The notes beneath the pieces are model-generated. The model was given only the letters and a program-made list of their open reading frames with translations, did no database searches and had not been told where the DNA came from. From positions 117,700 to 181,699 of the forward strand of contig NZ_LODW01000041.1 in assembly GCF_002914525.1 (NCBI RefSeq): 64,000 bases of DNA, in the 5' to 3' direction. The DNA comes from Rhizobium hidalgonense (lineage in GTDB: Bacteria > Pseudomonadota > Alphaproteobacteria > Rhizobiales > Rhizobiaceae). The position numbers were made by a program, and so were the translations under genes. Positions 18,270 through 28,035 of this stretch are shown in pieces; position 1 is the stretch's first letter, and every line of letters starts with the position of its first letter.

Positions 18270-19751
18270 ATGGCTTTCACCAGCGCACTGACGAAACACG
18301 TTCCCTTCTCTTCTCCCTTGCTGCGCGACGCCGGCTACATCAACGGCGTCTGGACATCAGGTGATGCCGCCGGGACTTTCGACGTGCTCAACCCGGCAAC
18401 CCAAGAGCCGCTCGCCTCGCTGCCCGATATGGGTGCTGCCGAGACGCGGACGGCGATCGATGCAGCCCATACCGCCCAGCCGGCCTGGGCTGCCCGCCCG
18501 GCCAAGGAGCGCAGCGTCATCCTGCGCAAATGGTTCGACCTGATGGTCGCCAATGCCGACGAACTCGCGGCGATCCTGACGGCCGAAATGGGCAAGCCGT
18601 TCGCGGAAGCGCGCGGCGAGATCCTTTATGCCGCCGCCTATATCGAATGGTATGCGGAAGAGGCCAAGCGTATTTACGGCGAGACGATCCCCGCACCTTC
18701 CAACGATAAACGCATGATCGTCATCAAGCAGCCGGTCGGCGTCGTCGGCACGATCACGCCGTGGAATTTCCCGGCCGCGATGATTGCCCGAAAGATCGCT
18801 CCGGCGCTTGCCGTCGGCTGCACCGTCGTGTCGAAGCCCGCCGAACAGACGCCGCTGACGGCGATCGCCCTTGCCGTTCTCGCCGAACAGGCCGGCATTC
18901 CCGCCGGCGTCTTCAACGTCATCGTCGGCATCGACGGCCCGGCGATCGGCCGCGAGCTCTGCGGCAATGAAAAGGTGCGCAAGATCAGCTTCACCGGCTC
19001 GACCGAAGTCGGCCGCATCCTGATGCGGCAATGCGCCGACCAGATCAAGAAGGTCAGCCTGGAGCTCGGCGGCAACGCACCCTTCATTGTCTTTGACGAT
19101 GCCGATCTCGACGCCGCCGTCGAAGGCGCCATCGCCTCCAAATACCGCAATGCCGGCCAGACCTGCGTTTGCGCCAACCGCCTCTACATCCAGTCGAGCG
19201 TCTACGACGCCTTCGCGGCCAAGCTTGCCGCCAGGGTCGCCGCAATGTCGGTCGGCGACGGCTTCACGGCGGGTGTCGAGATCGGGCCGCTGATCGACGA
19301 GCAGGGCCTTGCCAAGGTCGAAGACCATGTCGGCGACGCGCTTGCCAAGGGCGCCAAAGTGCTGACCGGCGGCAAACGTATCGACGGCGCCGGCACTTTC
19401 TTTGCGCCGACGGTGCTGACCGGCGTGACCCGCGGCATGACGGTGGCGCGCGAGGAGACCTTCGGGCCGGTGGCGCCGCTCTTCCGCTTCGAGACGGCCG
19501 AGGATGTCATTGCTCAAGCCAACGACACGGAATTCGGCCTGGCCGCCTATTTCTATGCCGGCGACCTGAAGAAGGTCTGGCGGGTGGCGGAAGCGCTTGA
19601 ATACGGCATGATCGGCATCAATACCGGCCTGATGTCGTCGGAGACCGCACCCTTCGGCGGCATCAAGCAATCCGGCCTCGGCCGCGAGGGCTCGCGCCAC
19701 GGCGCCGACGATTATCTGGAAATGAAATATCTCTGCATCGGTGGCGTCTGA
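18270..19751 (+). CDS. gabD: Succinate-semialdehyde dehydrogenase (NADP)
   Basis: Oxidises succinic semialdehyde to succinate, completing GABA breakdown. The 493-residue aldehyde dehydrogenase has PWNFPAAMIARKIAPALA, FTGSTEVGRILM, the general base Glu265 in SLELGGNAPFIVFDDADLD and the catalytic Cys299 in NAGQTCVCANRLY. The C-terminal EYGMIGINTGLMSSETAPFG is typical of GabD. It follows gabT and ends at a symmetrical hairpin shared with slyX. Confidence 0.94.
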   Translation: MAFTSALTKHVPFSSPLLRDAGYINGVWTSGDAAGTFDVLNPATQEPLASLPDMGAAETRTAIDAAHTAQPAWAARPAKERSVILRKWFDLMVANADELAAILTAEMGKPFAEARGEILYAAAYIEWYAEEAKRIYGETIPAPSNDKRMIVIKQPVGVVGTITPWNFPAAMIARKIAPALAVGCTVVSKPAEQTPLTAIALAVLAEQAGIPAGVFNVIVGIDGPAIGRELCGNEKVRKISFTGSTEVGRILMRQCADQIKKVSLELGGNAPFIVFDDADLDAAVEGAIASKYRNAGQTCVCANRLYIQSSVYDAFAAKLAARVAAMSVGDGFTAGVEIGPLIDEQGLAKVEDHVGDALAKGAKVLTGGKRIDGAGTFFAPTVLTGVTRGMTVAREETFGPVAPLFRFETAEDVIAQANDTEFGLAAYFYAGDLKKVWRVAEALEYGMIGINTGLMSSETAPFGGIKQSGLGREGSRHGADDYLEMKYLCIGGV

Positions 19752-19772
19752 TCCGTCGCCTTAACCGGACAA

Positions 19773-19794
19773 GCACGCGGCATCAGCCGCGTGC
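19773..19794. terminator. Hairpin between convergent gabD and slyX
   Basis: A perfect 9-bp stem, GCACGCGGC and GCCGCGTGC, with a 4-base loop lies between the two stops. It lacks a T run, so efficiency is uncertain. Confidence 0.5.
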
Positions 19795-19796
19795 CG

Positions 19797-20006
19797 TCAA
19801 TAATGCGGCGGGCGGGTAATCGCCGGCGCGTCCAGCGACTGTTCCTCGAGCGACAGGAAGCGTTCGGTCAGCCGGTCGAGCTTGGTGCGCATCTGCTCCA
19901 CGCTCTTCCATTGTTCGGTAAGCTGATCGGAAAGCTCTTCGATCGTCTTCGCCTGATGGGCCAGCATTTCCTCCAGCCGGGTGATGCGGTTCGTCTCGTC
20001 GGACAT
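19797..20006 (-). CDS. slyX: SlyX family protein
   Basis: A 69-residue protein with the SlyX pattern: a coiled coil of about 45 residues (ITRLEEMLAHQAKTIEELSD then QLTEQWKSVEQMRTKLDRL) and the C-terminal PPHY. The function of SlyX is unknown. Its ATG at 20006 directly abuts the end of a structured inverted-repeat element at 20007, so the native ribosome site and promoter may come from, or have been replaced by, that element. Confidence 0.88.
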   Translation of the reverse strand: MSDETNRITRLEEMLAHQAKTIEELSDQLTEQWKSVEQMRTKLDRLTERFLSLEEQSLDAPAITRPPHY

Positions 20007-20362
20007 TAGAGCCTTTCCGGGTTAGATTGCAGCATTCTGCCGGAGCAGGTTTTCGTCAGGGCGGAGGCGATTGGCGAAGGGCATATCCCAAGGTACGTCC
20101 GAGCCGATCGCCTTTGATCCTGGCTAGAGATGCCCGGCCCACAGGCCGCACCGCTTCGCCATGGCGAAGCGATAAGTGCGTCCGGCAACTTTTAAGTCTT
20201 GCAGATTTGCCAGGCAAATCTGCGGGAGGGTTGGCTGAAACGGGCCGCCTGATCGACCGGCCGGCTTGGCCGTAGAGCTTGGCTACGACGCGCGCCGGCC
20301 GGTCGACCATCCGACTCCGCTTGAGCCAACAGAATGCTACAATCTAACCCGGAAAAGCTCTA
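20007..20362. mobile_element. 356-bp element with 32-bp terminal inverted repeats (MITE-like)
   Basis: The ends 20007-20038 and 20331-20362 are inverted copies with two mismatches over 32 bases, starting TAGAGC and ending GCTCTA, with TA at both borders. Inside are further palindromes: CGCTTCGCCATGGCGAAGCG (20152-20171), GCAGATTTGCC/GGCAAATCTGC around one base (20201-20223), AGGCGAT/ATCGCCT (20065-20113), and CGACCGGCCGGC/GCCGGCCGGTCG (20254-20305). No protein is encoded. It could be a nonautonomous transposon remnant or a structured RNA. Confidence 0.6.
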
Positions 20363-20463
20363 GATCCTCCTATGCCGAAACCGGCAGAACAGATGCTTCT
20401 CCCAAAGCGGAAATAGGCCACCGCGTCAATGCTTTCGAGGGCAGAGGCACCCACGCGCAAAAC

Positions 20464-20479
20464 TGAACCGTTTGGTTAC
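20464..20479. promoter_or_regulatory. Candidate operator upstream of uxaC
   Basis: TGAACCGTTTGGTTAC matches the palindrome found twice beside the tetR gene (32326-32341 and 33205-33220). It is 62 bases before the uxaC start. The remaining spacer 20363-20541 shows no gene. Confidence 0.5.
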
Positions 20480-20541
20480 TGAAAGACCTTGCCGCGCCTG
20501 ATGTTGTGGGGTAGGCCCTTATCCATCAGGGAGGAATACTG

Positions 20542-21957
20542 ATGGATGCAGGCAACGGCTTTCTTCATCCGGACCGGCTCTTTCCGGCCGATCCGGCAAC
20601 TCGGACGATCGCGCGAGACCTCTACGAGACGGTGCGCAATCTTCCGATCGTCAGCCCGCACGGGCATACCGAACCGTCCTGGTTTGCCGACGACAAGCCC
20701 TTCGAAGACGCGGCCTCGCTGCTGGTCATTCCCGATCATTATCTCTTCCGGATGCTGCACAGCGTCGGCGTGACGCTGGACGAACTCGGCGTTCCCAAGC
20801 TGGATGGCAAGCCGGTGGCGGCGGGCCGCGCGATCTGGCGAACCTTTGCCAAACATTACCACCTCTTCCGCGGAACGCCTTCAAGCCTTTGGGTCGACCA
20901 TGCGATGTCGGCCGTGCTCGGCTGCACCGAGCCGCTGACAGCAGACAATGCCGATGCGCTCTACGACCATATCAATGCCCAGCTCGCCCTTCCAGAATTC
21001 CGGCCGCGGGCACTGCATCAGCGATTCGGCATCGAAACGATCGCGACGACGGAGGGCGCACTCGACCCGCTGGCGCATCACCAGAAGCTGGCGGCCGACG
21101 GTTGGATCGGCAAGGTGCGGACCACCTACCGGCCGGATAGCGTCACCGATCCGGACGCCGTCGGCTTCCGCGACAATCTCGTCAAGTTTGGTGAGATCAC
21201 CGGTGCCGATGTGACGCGCTGGGACGGGCTGATCGAGGCGCATCGGCGCCGGCGCGCCTATTTCCGCCAGTTCGGCGCCACCGCGACCGATCACGGCGTG
21301 CCGACTGCCTTTACATCAGATCTGCCGCTTGCGGAAAAACAGGCGCTGCTCGACAAGGCGCTGAAGGGACCGCTCTCGGCTGCCGACGCGGAGCTTTTCC
21401 GCGGTCAGATGATGACCGAGATGGCCGGGCTTTCGGCCGAGGACGGCATGGTGATGCAGATCCATGCCGGCTCGAGGCGCAATACCGACAGCGGTCTGTT
21501 TGCGACCCGCGGCCCGAATATGGGCGCCGATATCCCGACGCGCACGGACTGGGTCGGCGGCCTCAATGCGCTGCTGTCCCGGTACGGCCATGCGCCGGGT
21601 CTGCGTATCCTGCTGTTCACGCTCGACGAGACGACCTATGCTCGGGAACTCGCGCCGATGGCCGGCCATTGGCCCTGCCTGATGATCGGCCCGCCCTGGT
21701 GGTTCCACGACAGCCCGCTCGGCATTCGCCGTTATCTCGACCAGGTGGTGGAAACCGCGGGCTTCGCCAATATGGCCGGTTTCAACGACGATACGCGGGC
21801 GCTGCTTTCGATCCCGGCACGCCATGACGTCTGGCGACGCGAAGTCTGCCGCTTCCTCGCCGGGCTCGCCGCCGAGCACCGGATTTCCAAAAGGGAAGCC
21901 GAGATCGTGGCGGGCGAACTCTCCTATGGCAATGCAAAGAAGGCCTACAAGCTGTGA
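20542..21957 (+). CDS. uxaC: Glucuronate isomerase
   Basis: Converts D-glucuronate to D-fructuronate, and D-galacturonate to tagaturonate, as the first step of hexuronate breakdown. The 471-residue protein matches the family length. Recognisable segments are FLHPDRLFPADPATR, LPIVSPHGHTEPSWFA with the metal-binding HxH, HDSPLGIRRYLDQVVE and AGFNDDTRALLSIPARHDVW. GGGAGG precedes the ATG. It overlaps the oxidoreductase gene by 4 bases (GTGA), so the two are translationally coupled. Confidence 0.95.
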   Translation: MDAGNGFLHPDRLFPADPATRTIARDLYETVRNLPIVSPHGHTEPSWFADDKPFEDAASLLVIPDHYLFRMLHSVGVTLDELGVPKLDGKPVAAGRAIWRTFAKHYHLFRGTPSSLWVDHAMSAVLGCTEPLTADNADALYDHINAQLALPEFRPRALHQRFGIETIATTEGALDPLAHHQKLAADGWIGKVRTTYRPDSVTDPDAVGFRDNLVKFGEITGADVTRWDGLIEAHRRRRAYFRQFGATATDHGVPTAFTSDLPLAEKQALLDKALKGPLSAADAELFRGQMMTEMAGLSAEDGMVMQIHAGSRRNTDSGLFATRGPNMGADIPTRTDWVGGLNALLSRYGHAPGLRILLFTLDETTYARELAPMAGHWPCLMIGPPWWFHDSPLGIRRYLDQVVETAGFANMAGFNDDTRALLSIPARHDVWRREVCRFLAGLAAEHRISKREAEIVAGELSYGNAKKAYKL

Positions 21958-23411
21958 CCGAACGACTGCAGACCCTTTCCGGCCTCGCCCCGACGGCGAA
22001 GCTTCCCGCCTATGACCGCAGCCGGCTGAAGAGCGGCATCCTGCATCTGGGTCCCGGCGCCTTCTTTCGCGCGCACTTCGCGCCATTTACGGATGGCGCG
22101 CTCGCAGCCGCAGGCGGCGACTGGGGGATCGAGGTGGCAAGTCTGCGCACTGCCGATGTTGCCGACAATCTGACTGCCCAGAACGGGCTTTATACGACGT
22201 TGATCCGCGACACTTCAGGCACCAAGGCTGAGGTGATCGGCTCGATCCTGAAGGCGCATGTGGCGCCGCGCGATCCCGCCGGCCTGCTGGCGCGGCTCGA
22301 AGATCCGGATATCCGCATCGTCAGCATGACGGTGACGGAAAAGGCCTATGGTTTCGATCCGGCGACCGGCGGCCTCGACCTCAAACATCCCGATATTGTC
22401 GCCGATCTCGCCAACCGGCATGCGCCGCGCGGCGTCATCGGCTATCTCGTCGAAGGCCTAGCGCGCCGCCGGCAGAAGGGCATTGCGCCCTTTACGCCGC
22501 TGAGCTGCGACAACCTGCCGAGCAACGGCGCCGTGCTGAAGCGTCTCGTGCTGGAATTCACCTCCCGCATCGATGCCGAGCTGCATCGCTGGATCGAAGC
22601 GAATGTGCCCTTCCCGTCGACGATGGTCGACCGCATCACGCCGGCCAGCACCGACGCGACCTATGCCGATGCCGAACGGCTGACCGGCCGCACCGATCTG
22701 GCGGCGATCGAGACCGAGCCTTTTACCCAATGGGTCATCGAAGACCATTTCGCCAATGGACGGCCGGCCTGGGAAAAGGTGCGCGGCGCGTTGATGGTCG
22801 AAGACGTCTCGGCTTATGAAAAGATGAAGCTGCGGATGCTGAACGGCGCCCATTCGCTTCTCGCCTATCTCGGTTATATCGGCGGCTATGAATTCATTCG
22901 CGACGTGATGGATGATGAAGCCTTGGCAGCCCTTGCCTACCGGCACATGCATGCGGCCGCAAGAACGCTCGATGCGGTCCCCGGCATCGATCTCGACGCC
23001 TACGCCAGTGAATTGATAGCGCGCTTTGCAAACAAGGCGATCGCCCATCGCACCTATCAGATCGCCATGGACGGCACGCAGAAACTGCCGCAGCGGCTGC
23101 TCGAGCCGGCCTGCGAGGCGCTGGCGCATGGCGACCGGGCAGAAACCTATGCGATCGCCGTTGCGGCATGGATGCGTTATGCGCTAGGCGAACACGGCAA
23201 TGGCGAACGCTACGAACTGCGCGATCCGCGTGCGGCGGAGATCGCCGCGCTGATCGCCGATGTGCCGCGCACCGGCCCGGCGATTTCGGCGGCGCTGTTT
23301 GCCCTCCCCGGCCTTTTCCCGGCGGCTTTGACCAGACATCGGGCTTGGACGCAGGATGTGTCGGACAAGCTGGAGATTTTGATTCAGGACGATCGGTTGC
23401 CGTTGTTTTAA
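21954..23411 (+). CDS. uxuB: Mannitol dehydrogenase family oxidoreductase (fructuronate reductase)
   Basis: A 485-residue long-chain polyol dehydrogenase, starting with GTG inside the uxaC stop. ILHLGPGAFFRAHFAPFTDG is the nucleotide-binding start, FTQWVIEDHFANGRP and KMKLRMLNGAHSLLAYLGYI contain the conserved catalytic Lys, Asn and His of the family. Because it is coupled to uxaC, the likely reaction is NADH-dependent reduction of D-fructuronate to D-mannonate. Mannitol dehydrogenase cannot be excluded by sequence alone. The mannonate dehydratase and kinase needed next are not in the window. Confidence 0.85.
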   Translation: MTERLQTLSGLAPTAKLPAYDRSRLKSGILHLGPGAFFRAHFAPFTDGALAAAGGDWGIEVASLRTADVADNLTAQNGLYTTLIRDTSGTKAEVIGSILKAHVAPRDPAGLLARLEDPDIRIVSMTVTEKAYGFDPATGGLDLKHPDIVADLANRHAPRGVIGYLVEGLARRRQKGIAPFTPLSCDNLPSNGAVLKRLVLEFTSRIDAELHRWIEANVPFPSTMVDRITPASTDATYADAERLTGRTDLAAIETEPFTQWVIEDHFANGRPAWEKVRGALMVEDVSAYEKMKLRMLNGAHSLLAYLGYIGGYEFIRDVMDDEALAALAYRHMHAAARTLDAVPGIDLDAYASELIARFANKAIAHRTYQIAMDGTQKLPQRLLEPACEALAHGDRAETYAIAVAAWMRYALGEHGNGERYELRDPRAAEIAALIADVPRTGPAISAALFALPGLFPAALTRHRAWTQDVSDKLEILIQDDRLPLF

Positions 23412-23436
23412 GAAGCGTGAGGTCTTTTCAGTAGAA

Positions 23437-23470
23437 GAGAGGGGGTGCCACACGGCACGCCCTCTCTTTG
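23437..23470. terminator. Terminator between uxuB and the FAD/GcvT gene
   Basis: AGAGAGGGGGTGCC and GGCACGCCCTCTCT pair with one mismatch around ACAC, followed by TT. It serves two converging genes. Confidence 0.8.
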
Positions 23471-23485
23471 CGTCACTTTGTGTGC

Positions 23486-25936
23486 TCAGCCCTTCACCCG
23501 CGCCATATCGGGATCATAGAGCGGCGCCAGCGACACCTTGCAGGGGATGCGCTCCCTGGCGACATCGAGCTCATAGATGCCGGAGAGGATGAAATCCTCC
23601 GTCACGCCATCGGGATTGCGGACGTAGCCGTAGCCGATCGGCTTGCCCAGCGTGTAGCCGAAGCCGCCGCTCGATAGCCAGCCGACGCGTTTACCGTCGC
23701 GATAGATGGTTTCGCGGCCGAGCAGCACGGCATCGGGATCGTCGGGAACGAAGCAGGCGAGGCGCTTCTTCACACCGCCCGCCAGCTGCCGCTCGATCGC
23801 CTCGCGGCCGCGGAAGGAAATGTTCTTCTTGATTTTCACCGCCCAGCCGAGGCCGGCTTCAATAGGTGTATGGTCGGGACCGATATCGGAACCCCAGGCG
23901 CGATACCCCTTTTCCAGGCGGCAGCTTTCGATGGCGCGGTAGCCGGCATTGACGAGGCCGAGCTCGCCGCCAGCGGCCATCAGCAGGTCATAGACCGTGG
24001 TCGCATATTCGATGGGGATATGCAGTTCGTAACCAAGCTCGCCGACATAGGTGATGCGCAGCGCCCGCACCGGGCAGCCCGCTATGCCGATGGTTCTGAC
24101 CTGGTTGAAGGGAAAGGCCGCATTCGAGACGTCGCTGCCGGTCACCTTTTCCAGCACGGTGCGCGCATTCGGCCCCATGAGTGACAGCACGCAATAGGCT
24201 GAGGTAACGTCGACCAGTTCGGCATGCCTGTCTGCCGGAATATTGCGTGCGATCCAGTTGAAGTCATGGGTGGCGAAGCCGGTGCCGGTGACGATATAAA
24301 ATTCGTCCTCGGCGATACGGGCGACCGTCAGGTCGCATTCGATGCCACCCTTGTCGCTCAGCATCTGGGTGTAGATGAGCGATCCCACCGGCTTTGCGAC
24401 ATCGTTGGAAGCGATCCAGGAGAGCGCCGCCTCGGCATCCCTGCCCTTCAGCACGAATTTGGCAAAGGAGGTCTGGTCGAAGATGGCCGCCGCCTCACGC
24501 ACGGCCTTGTGTTCGCGGCCGACGGCCTCGAACCAGTTCTGCCTGGTATAGCTGTAAATATCCCTCGGCTCCTCATTGGCGAAGAGATCGGCAAACCAGT
24601 TCGGCCGCTCCCAGCCGAGTTTTTCGCCGAAACAGGCGCCCTGCGCCTTCAGCCGGTCATAGAGCGGCGACTTGCGGCAGGGGCGACCGCTCGCATATTC
24701 CTCGAAGGGGAAGGCCAGCGTGTAGTGTTTGCCGTAGGCTTCCAGCGTGCGGGTGCGCACCCAGTCGGTATCGAAATGCGGACGGCCGAAGCGGCGGATG
24801 TCGACCGGCCAGAGATCATAGGGCGGCTCTCCCTTCGTCACCCATTCGGCAAGCGCCATGCCGGCGCCGCCGGCAGACGCGATGCCGAAGGCGTTGAAGC
24901 CGGCGCCGACGAAGAAATTCTTCAGCTCCGGCGCCTCGCCGAGAATAAAGTTGCCGTCTGGCGTGAAACTTTCCGGGCCGTTCAGCAGTTGCTTGACGCC
25001 GACATTTTCCAAAGCCGGAACGCGGCCGAGCGCCTGCTCCATGATCTGCTCGAAATGGTCGAAATTGCTGTCGAGCAGCGTGTAGTGGAAACCTTCGGGA
25101 ATGCCTTTCTCCGCCCAGGCAATCGGGTTCGGCTCATAACCACCCATGACGATGCCGCCGACCTCTTCCTTATAATAGGTCAGGCGATCGGGATCGCGCA
25201 GCGTCGGCAGGTTGGAAGGAACGCCGAAGGATTCGGTAATGATGTATTGATGCTCGACCGAGACCAACGGCACGTTGACGCCGAAGCGGGCGGCAAAGGC
25301 GCGCGTCCACTGACCGGCGCAGACGACGACCCGCTCGCATTCGATGCGGCCTTGCGCCGTAACGACGGCGCGGATCTCCCCCTTGTCGATTTCGAGATCG
25401 AGAACCTCGGTGTCCTCGAAAATCCAAACGCCGGACAAACGGGCGCCCTTGGCGAGCGCCTGGGTGATATCAGAGGGGTTGGCCTGGCCGTCTGTCGGAA
25501 GGAACGCCGCGCCGACGAGATCGTCTGTTGTCATCAGCGGCCAGAGATCGAAAGCCTCCTGCGGCGTCAGCAGCTGCATTTCAAGGCCGAAGGATTGGGC
25601 GGTGGTCGCCTGGCGTTTGACCTCCGTCCAGCGCTCCTCGTTGCAGGCAAGGCGCAGGCCGCCATTCATCTTCCAGCCGGTGCCGAGGCCGGTTTCCTCT
25701 TCCAGCCGCTTGTAGAGATCGACGGAATAACCGAGCAGCTGGGTGATATTAGCGCTGGTGCGCAGCTGGCCGACCAGGCCCGCGGCGTGGAAGGTGGTAC
25801 CCGAGGTCAGTTTCTTGCGCTCCAAGAGGACGGTATCGGTCCAGCCGAGCTTGCCGAGATGATAGGCTGTCGAGCAGCCGATGATGCCGCCACCGATGAC
25901 CACGGCTTTCGCCGTCTTCGGTAATTGTCTCGTCAT
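23486..25936 (-). CDS. FAD-dependent oxidoreductase with GcvT domain (dimethylglycine/sarcosine dehydrogenase-like)
   Basis: An 816-residue two-part enzyme. Residues 10-390 are a DAO-type FAD domain: the Rossmann motif VVIGGGIIGCSTAYHLGKLG and TTFHAAGLVGQLRTS, the place where FAD is bound through His in dimethylglycine dehydrogenase. Residues 430-810 are a folate-binding GcvT domain, with VMPNARTVLEK-like SLMGPNARTVLEKVTGSDVS, YVGELGYELHIP and GYRAIESCRLEKGYRAWGSD. Such enzymes demethylate N-methyl glycine derivatives onto tetrahydrofolate. It is 1 base after a choline-kinase-like gene, which suggests a quaternary amine or related substrate. Confidence 0.85.
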   Translation of the reverse strand: MTRQLPKTAKAVVIGGGIIGCSTAYHLGKLGWTDTVLLERKKLTSGTTFHAAGLVGQLRTSANITQLLGYSVDLYKRLEEETGLGTGWKMNGGLRLACNEERWTEVKRQATTAQSFGLEMQLLTPQEAFDLWPLMTTDDLVGAAFLPTDGQANPSDITQALAKGARLSGVWIFEDTEVLDLEIDKGEIRAVVTAQGRIECERVVVCAGQWTRAFAARFGVNVPLVSVEHQYIITESFGVPSNLPTLRDPDRLTYYKEEVGGIVMGGYEPNPIAWAEKGIPEGFHYTLLDSNFDHFEQIMEQALGRVPALENVGVKQLLNGPESFTPDGNFILGEAPELKNFFVGAGFNAFGIASAGGAGMALAEWVTKGEPPYDLWPVDIRRFGRPHFDTDWVRTRTLEAYGKHYTLAFPFEEYASGRPCRKSPLYDRLKAQGACFGEKLGWERPNWFADLFANEEPRDIYSYTRQNWFEAVGREHKAVREAAAIFDQTSFAKFVLKGRDAEAALSWIASNDVAKPVGSLIYTQMLSDKGGIECDLTVARIAEDEFYIVTGTGFATHDFNWIARNIPADRHAELVDVTSAYCVLSLMGPNARTVLEKVTGSDVSNAAFPFNQVRTIGIAGCPVRALRITYVGELGYELHIPIEYATTVYDLLMAAGGELGLVNAGYRAIESCRLEKGYRAWGSDIGPDHTPIEAGLGWAVKIKKNISFRGREAIERQLAGGVKKRLACFVPDDPDAVLLGRETIYRDGKRVGWLSSGGFGYTLGKPIGYGYVRNPDGVTEDFILSGIYELDVARERIPCKVSLAPLYDPDMARVKG

Positions 25937-26812
25937 TTATCGATCCTGTTCAAAGGCTTGATAGGCGCGTTCGAACCGCGCGAGATTTTCGGCCGTATAG
26001 GCGGCGTAATCGAAATCGATAGTGGAATGGATCTCCGAAATCATGCTCCACAGCGTCTCGCGCAGCAGCGAGGCGCATTTCATCGCGGCGTAGCGTCTGC
26101 TGAGATCATCGGTCAGCGGCCGGTCGAAATAGCTCTCGAGCATGCTGCGCTCAGCCGCGTCCGGGAACTCGTTGTTGGAGGCCAGTCCGCCGAGATCAAA
26201 AAGCGGGGTGTTGAAGCCGGCATAGTCCCAGTCGATCAGCCACAGTCGTTTGCCGTCGTCGAGAAAATTGGCGGCCAGCAGGTCGTTGTGGCCGAAGGCG
26301 ATCTCGAACGGCCCTGCCGCTTGTTCCAGCGTTTCGGCCCTGGCGATCAGCGCCGGCAGCAGCGGCAGATAGGGGCTGGCGGACTCCTTCAGACTGGCGG
26401 CGTAATCGCGGATGACATGGAACACCCAGAAGATCATCGCCTGGCCGCGGAAATGCCTTGCGATATCATGGTGGCAGGCGCGCACCAGCGGGATGACACG
26501 GGCGAGCGTCTCCGGCGCCCTGATATCCTCCGGCGAAAGCGCCCTCGCCTCGATATAGTCGAGCACGAGCACGCCGGGCGAATGGTGGATGACGGCGGGG
26601 GATATTCCGGCGGCATGCGCCGCATGACTTGCGGCAAGCTCGTTCTGCCGGCTGATGTGATGGATCGGGATATCGGTGCCGAGTCTCACCACGCAACGCG
26701 CCACGGCATCGCTGACCAGATAGTTCCGATTGGTGATGCCGCCTGAGATCGGCGAAATTTCGATCGACCCCTGCCAGATGCCGAGCGCATGAATCCTATC
26801 TTCAGGCGTCAT
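25937..26812 (-). CDS. Choline/aminoglycoside kinase-like phosphotransferase
   Basis: A 291-residue protein kinase-like phosphotransferase. The catalytic loop is FGHNDLLAANFL (H-x-D-x4-N form) and the metal-binding loop is LIDWDYAGFNTPLFDLGGLA, both typical of choline/ethanolamine kinases. The N-terminus has a glycine-containing ATP loop, ISGGITNRNYLV. It is the first gene of a two-gene operon with the FAD/GcvT dehydrogenase, which starts right after its stop. The substrate is not shown by sequence; an amino-alcohol is the best guess. Confidence 0.8.
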   Translation of the reverse strand: MTPEDRIHALGIWQGSIEISPISGGITNRNYLVSDAVARCVVRLGTDIPIHHISRQNELAASHAAHAAGISPAVIHHSPGVLVLDYIEARALSPEDIRAPETLARVIPLVRACHHDIARHFRGQAMIFWVFHVIRDYAASLKESASPYLPLLPALIARAETLEQAAGPFEIAFGHNDLLAANFLDDGKRLWLIDWDYAGFNTPLFDLGGLASNNEFPDAAERSMLESYFDRPLTDDLSRRYAAMKCASLLRETLWSMISEIHSTIDFDYAAYTAENLARFERAYQAFEQDR

Positions 26813-26870
26813 GCTATCCCCCTCGCCTTCTCAAAATGATGGGGCAGAGGAGGATCGGCTGTCAAGCAGC

Positions 26871-26913
26871 TACAGCGCCGCGCGTCTTTTCCAGACGCGC
26901 AAAGGACGCTGTA
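26871..26913. repeat. Small intergenic palindromic repeat, second copy
   Basis: TACAGCGCCGCGCGTC to GACGCGCAAAGGACGCTGTA forms a palindrome that matches the element at 15839-15880 base for base over most positions, with paired changes in the stem. It lies between the kinase gene and the ABC ATPase gene and could act as a terminator for the transporter operon. Confidence 0.75.
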
Positions 26914-26927
26914 GGACTTTGAATTGT

Positions 26928-28004
<1,077 letters not shown>

Positions 28005-28035
28005 CTTCCCAAAACCCTCTCGTTTTATTTATCGG

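Noticed and set aside
24224..25924. 566-codon open frame antisense to the FAD/GcvT gene
   Set aside because: It mirrors a clear enzyme gene codon by codon and lacks any recognisable domain.
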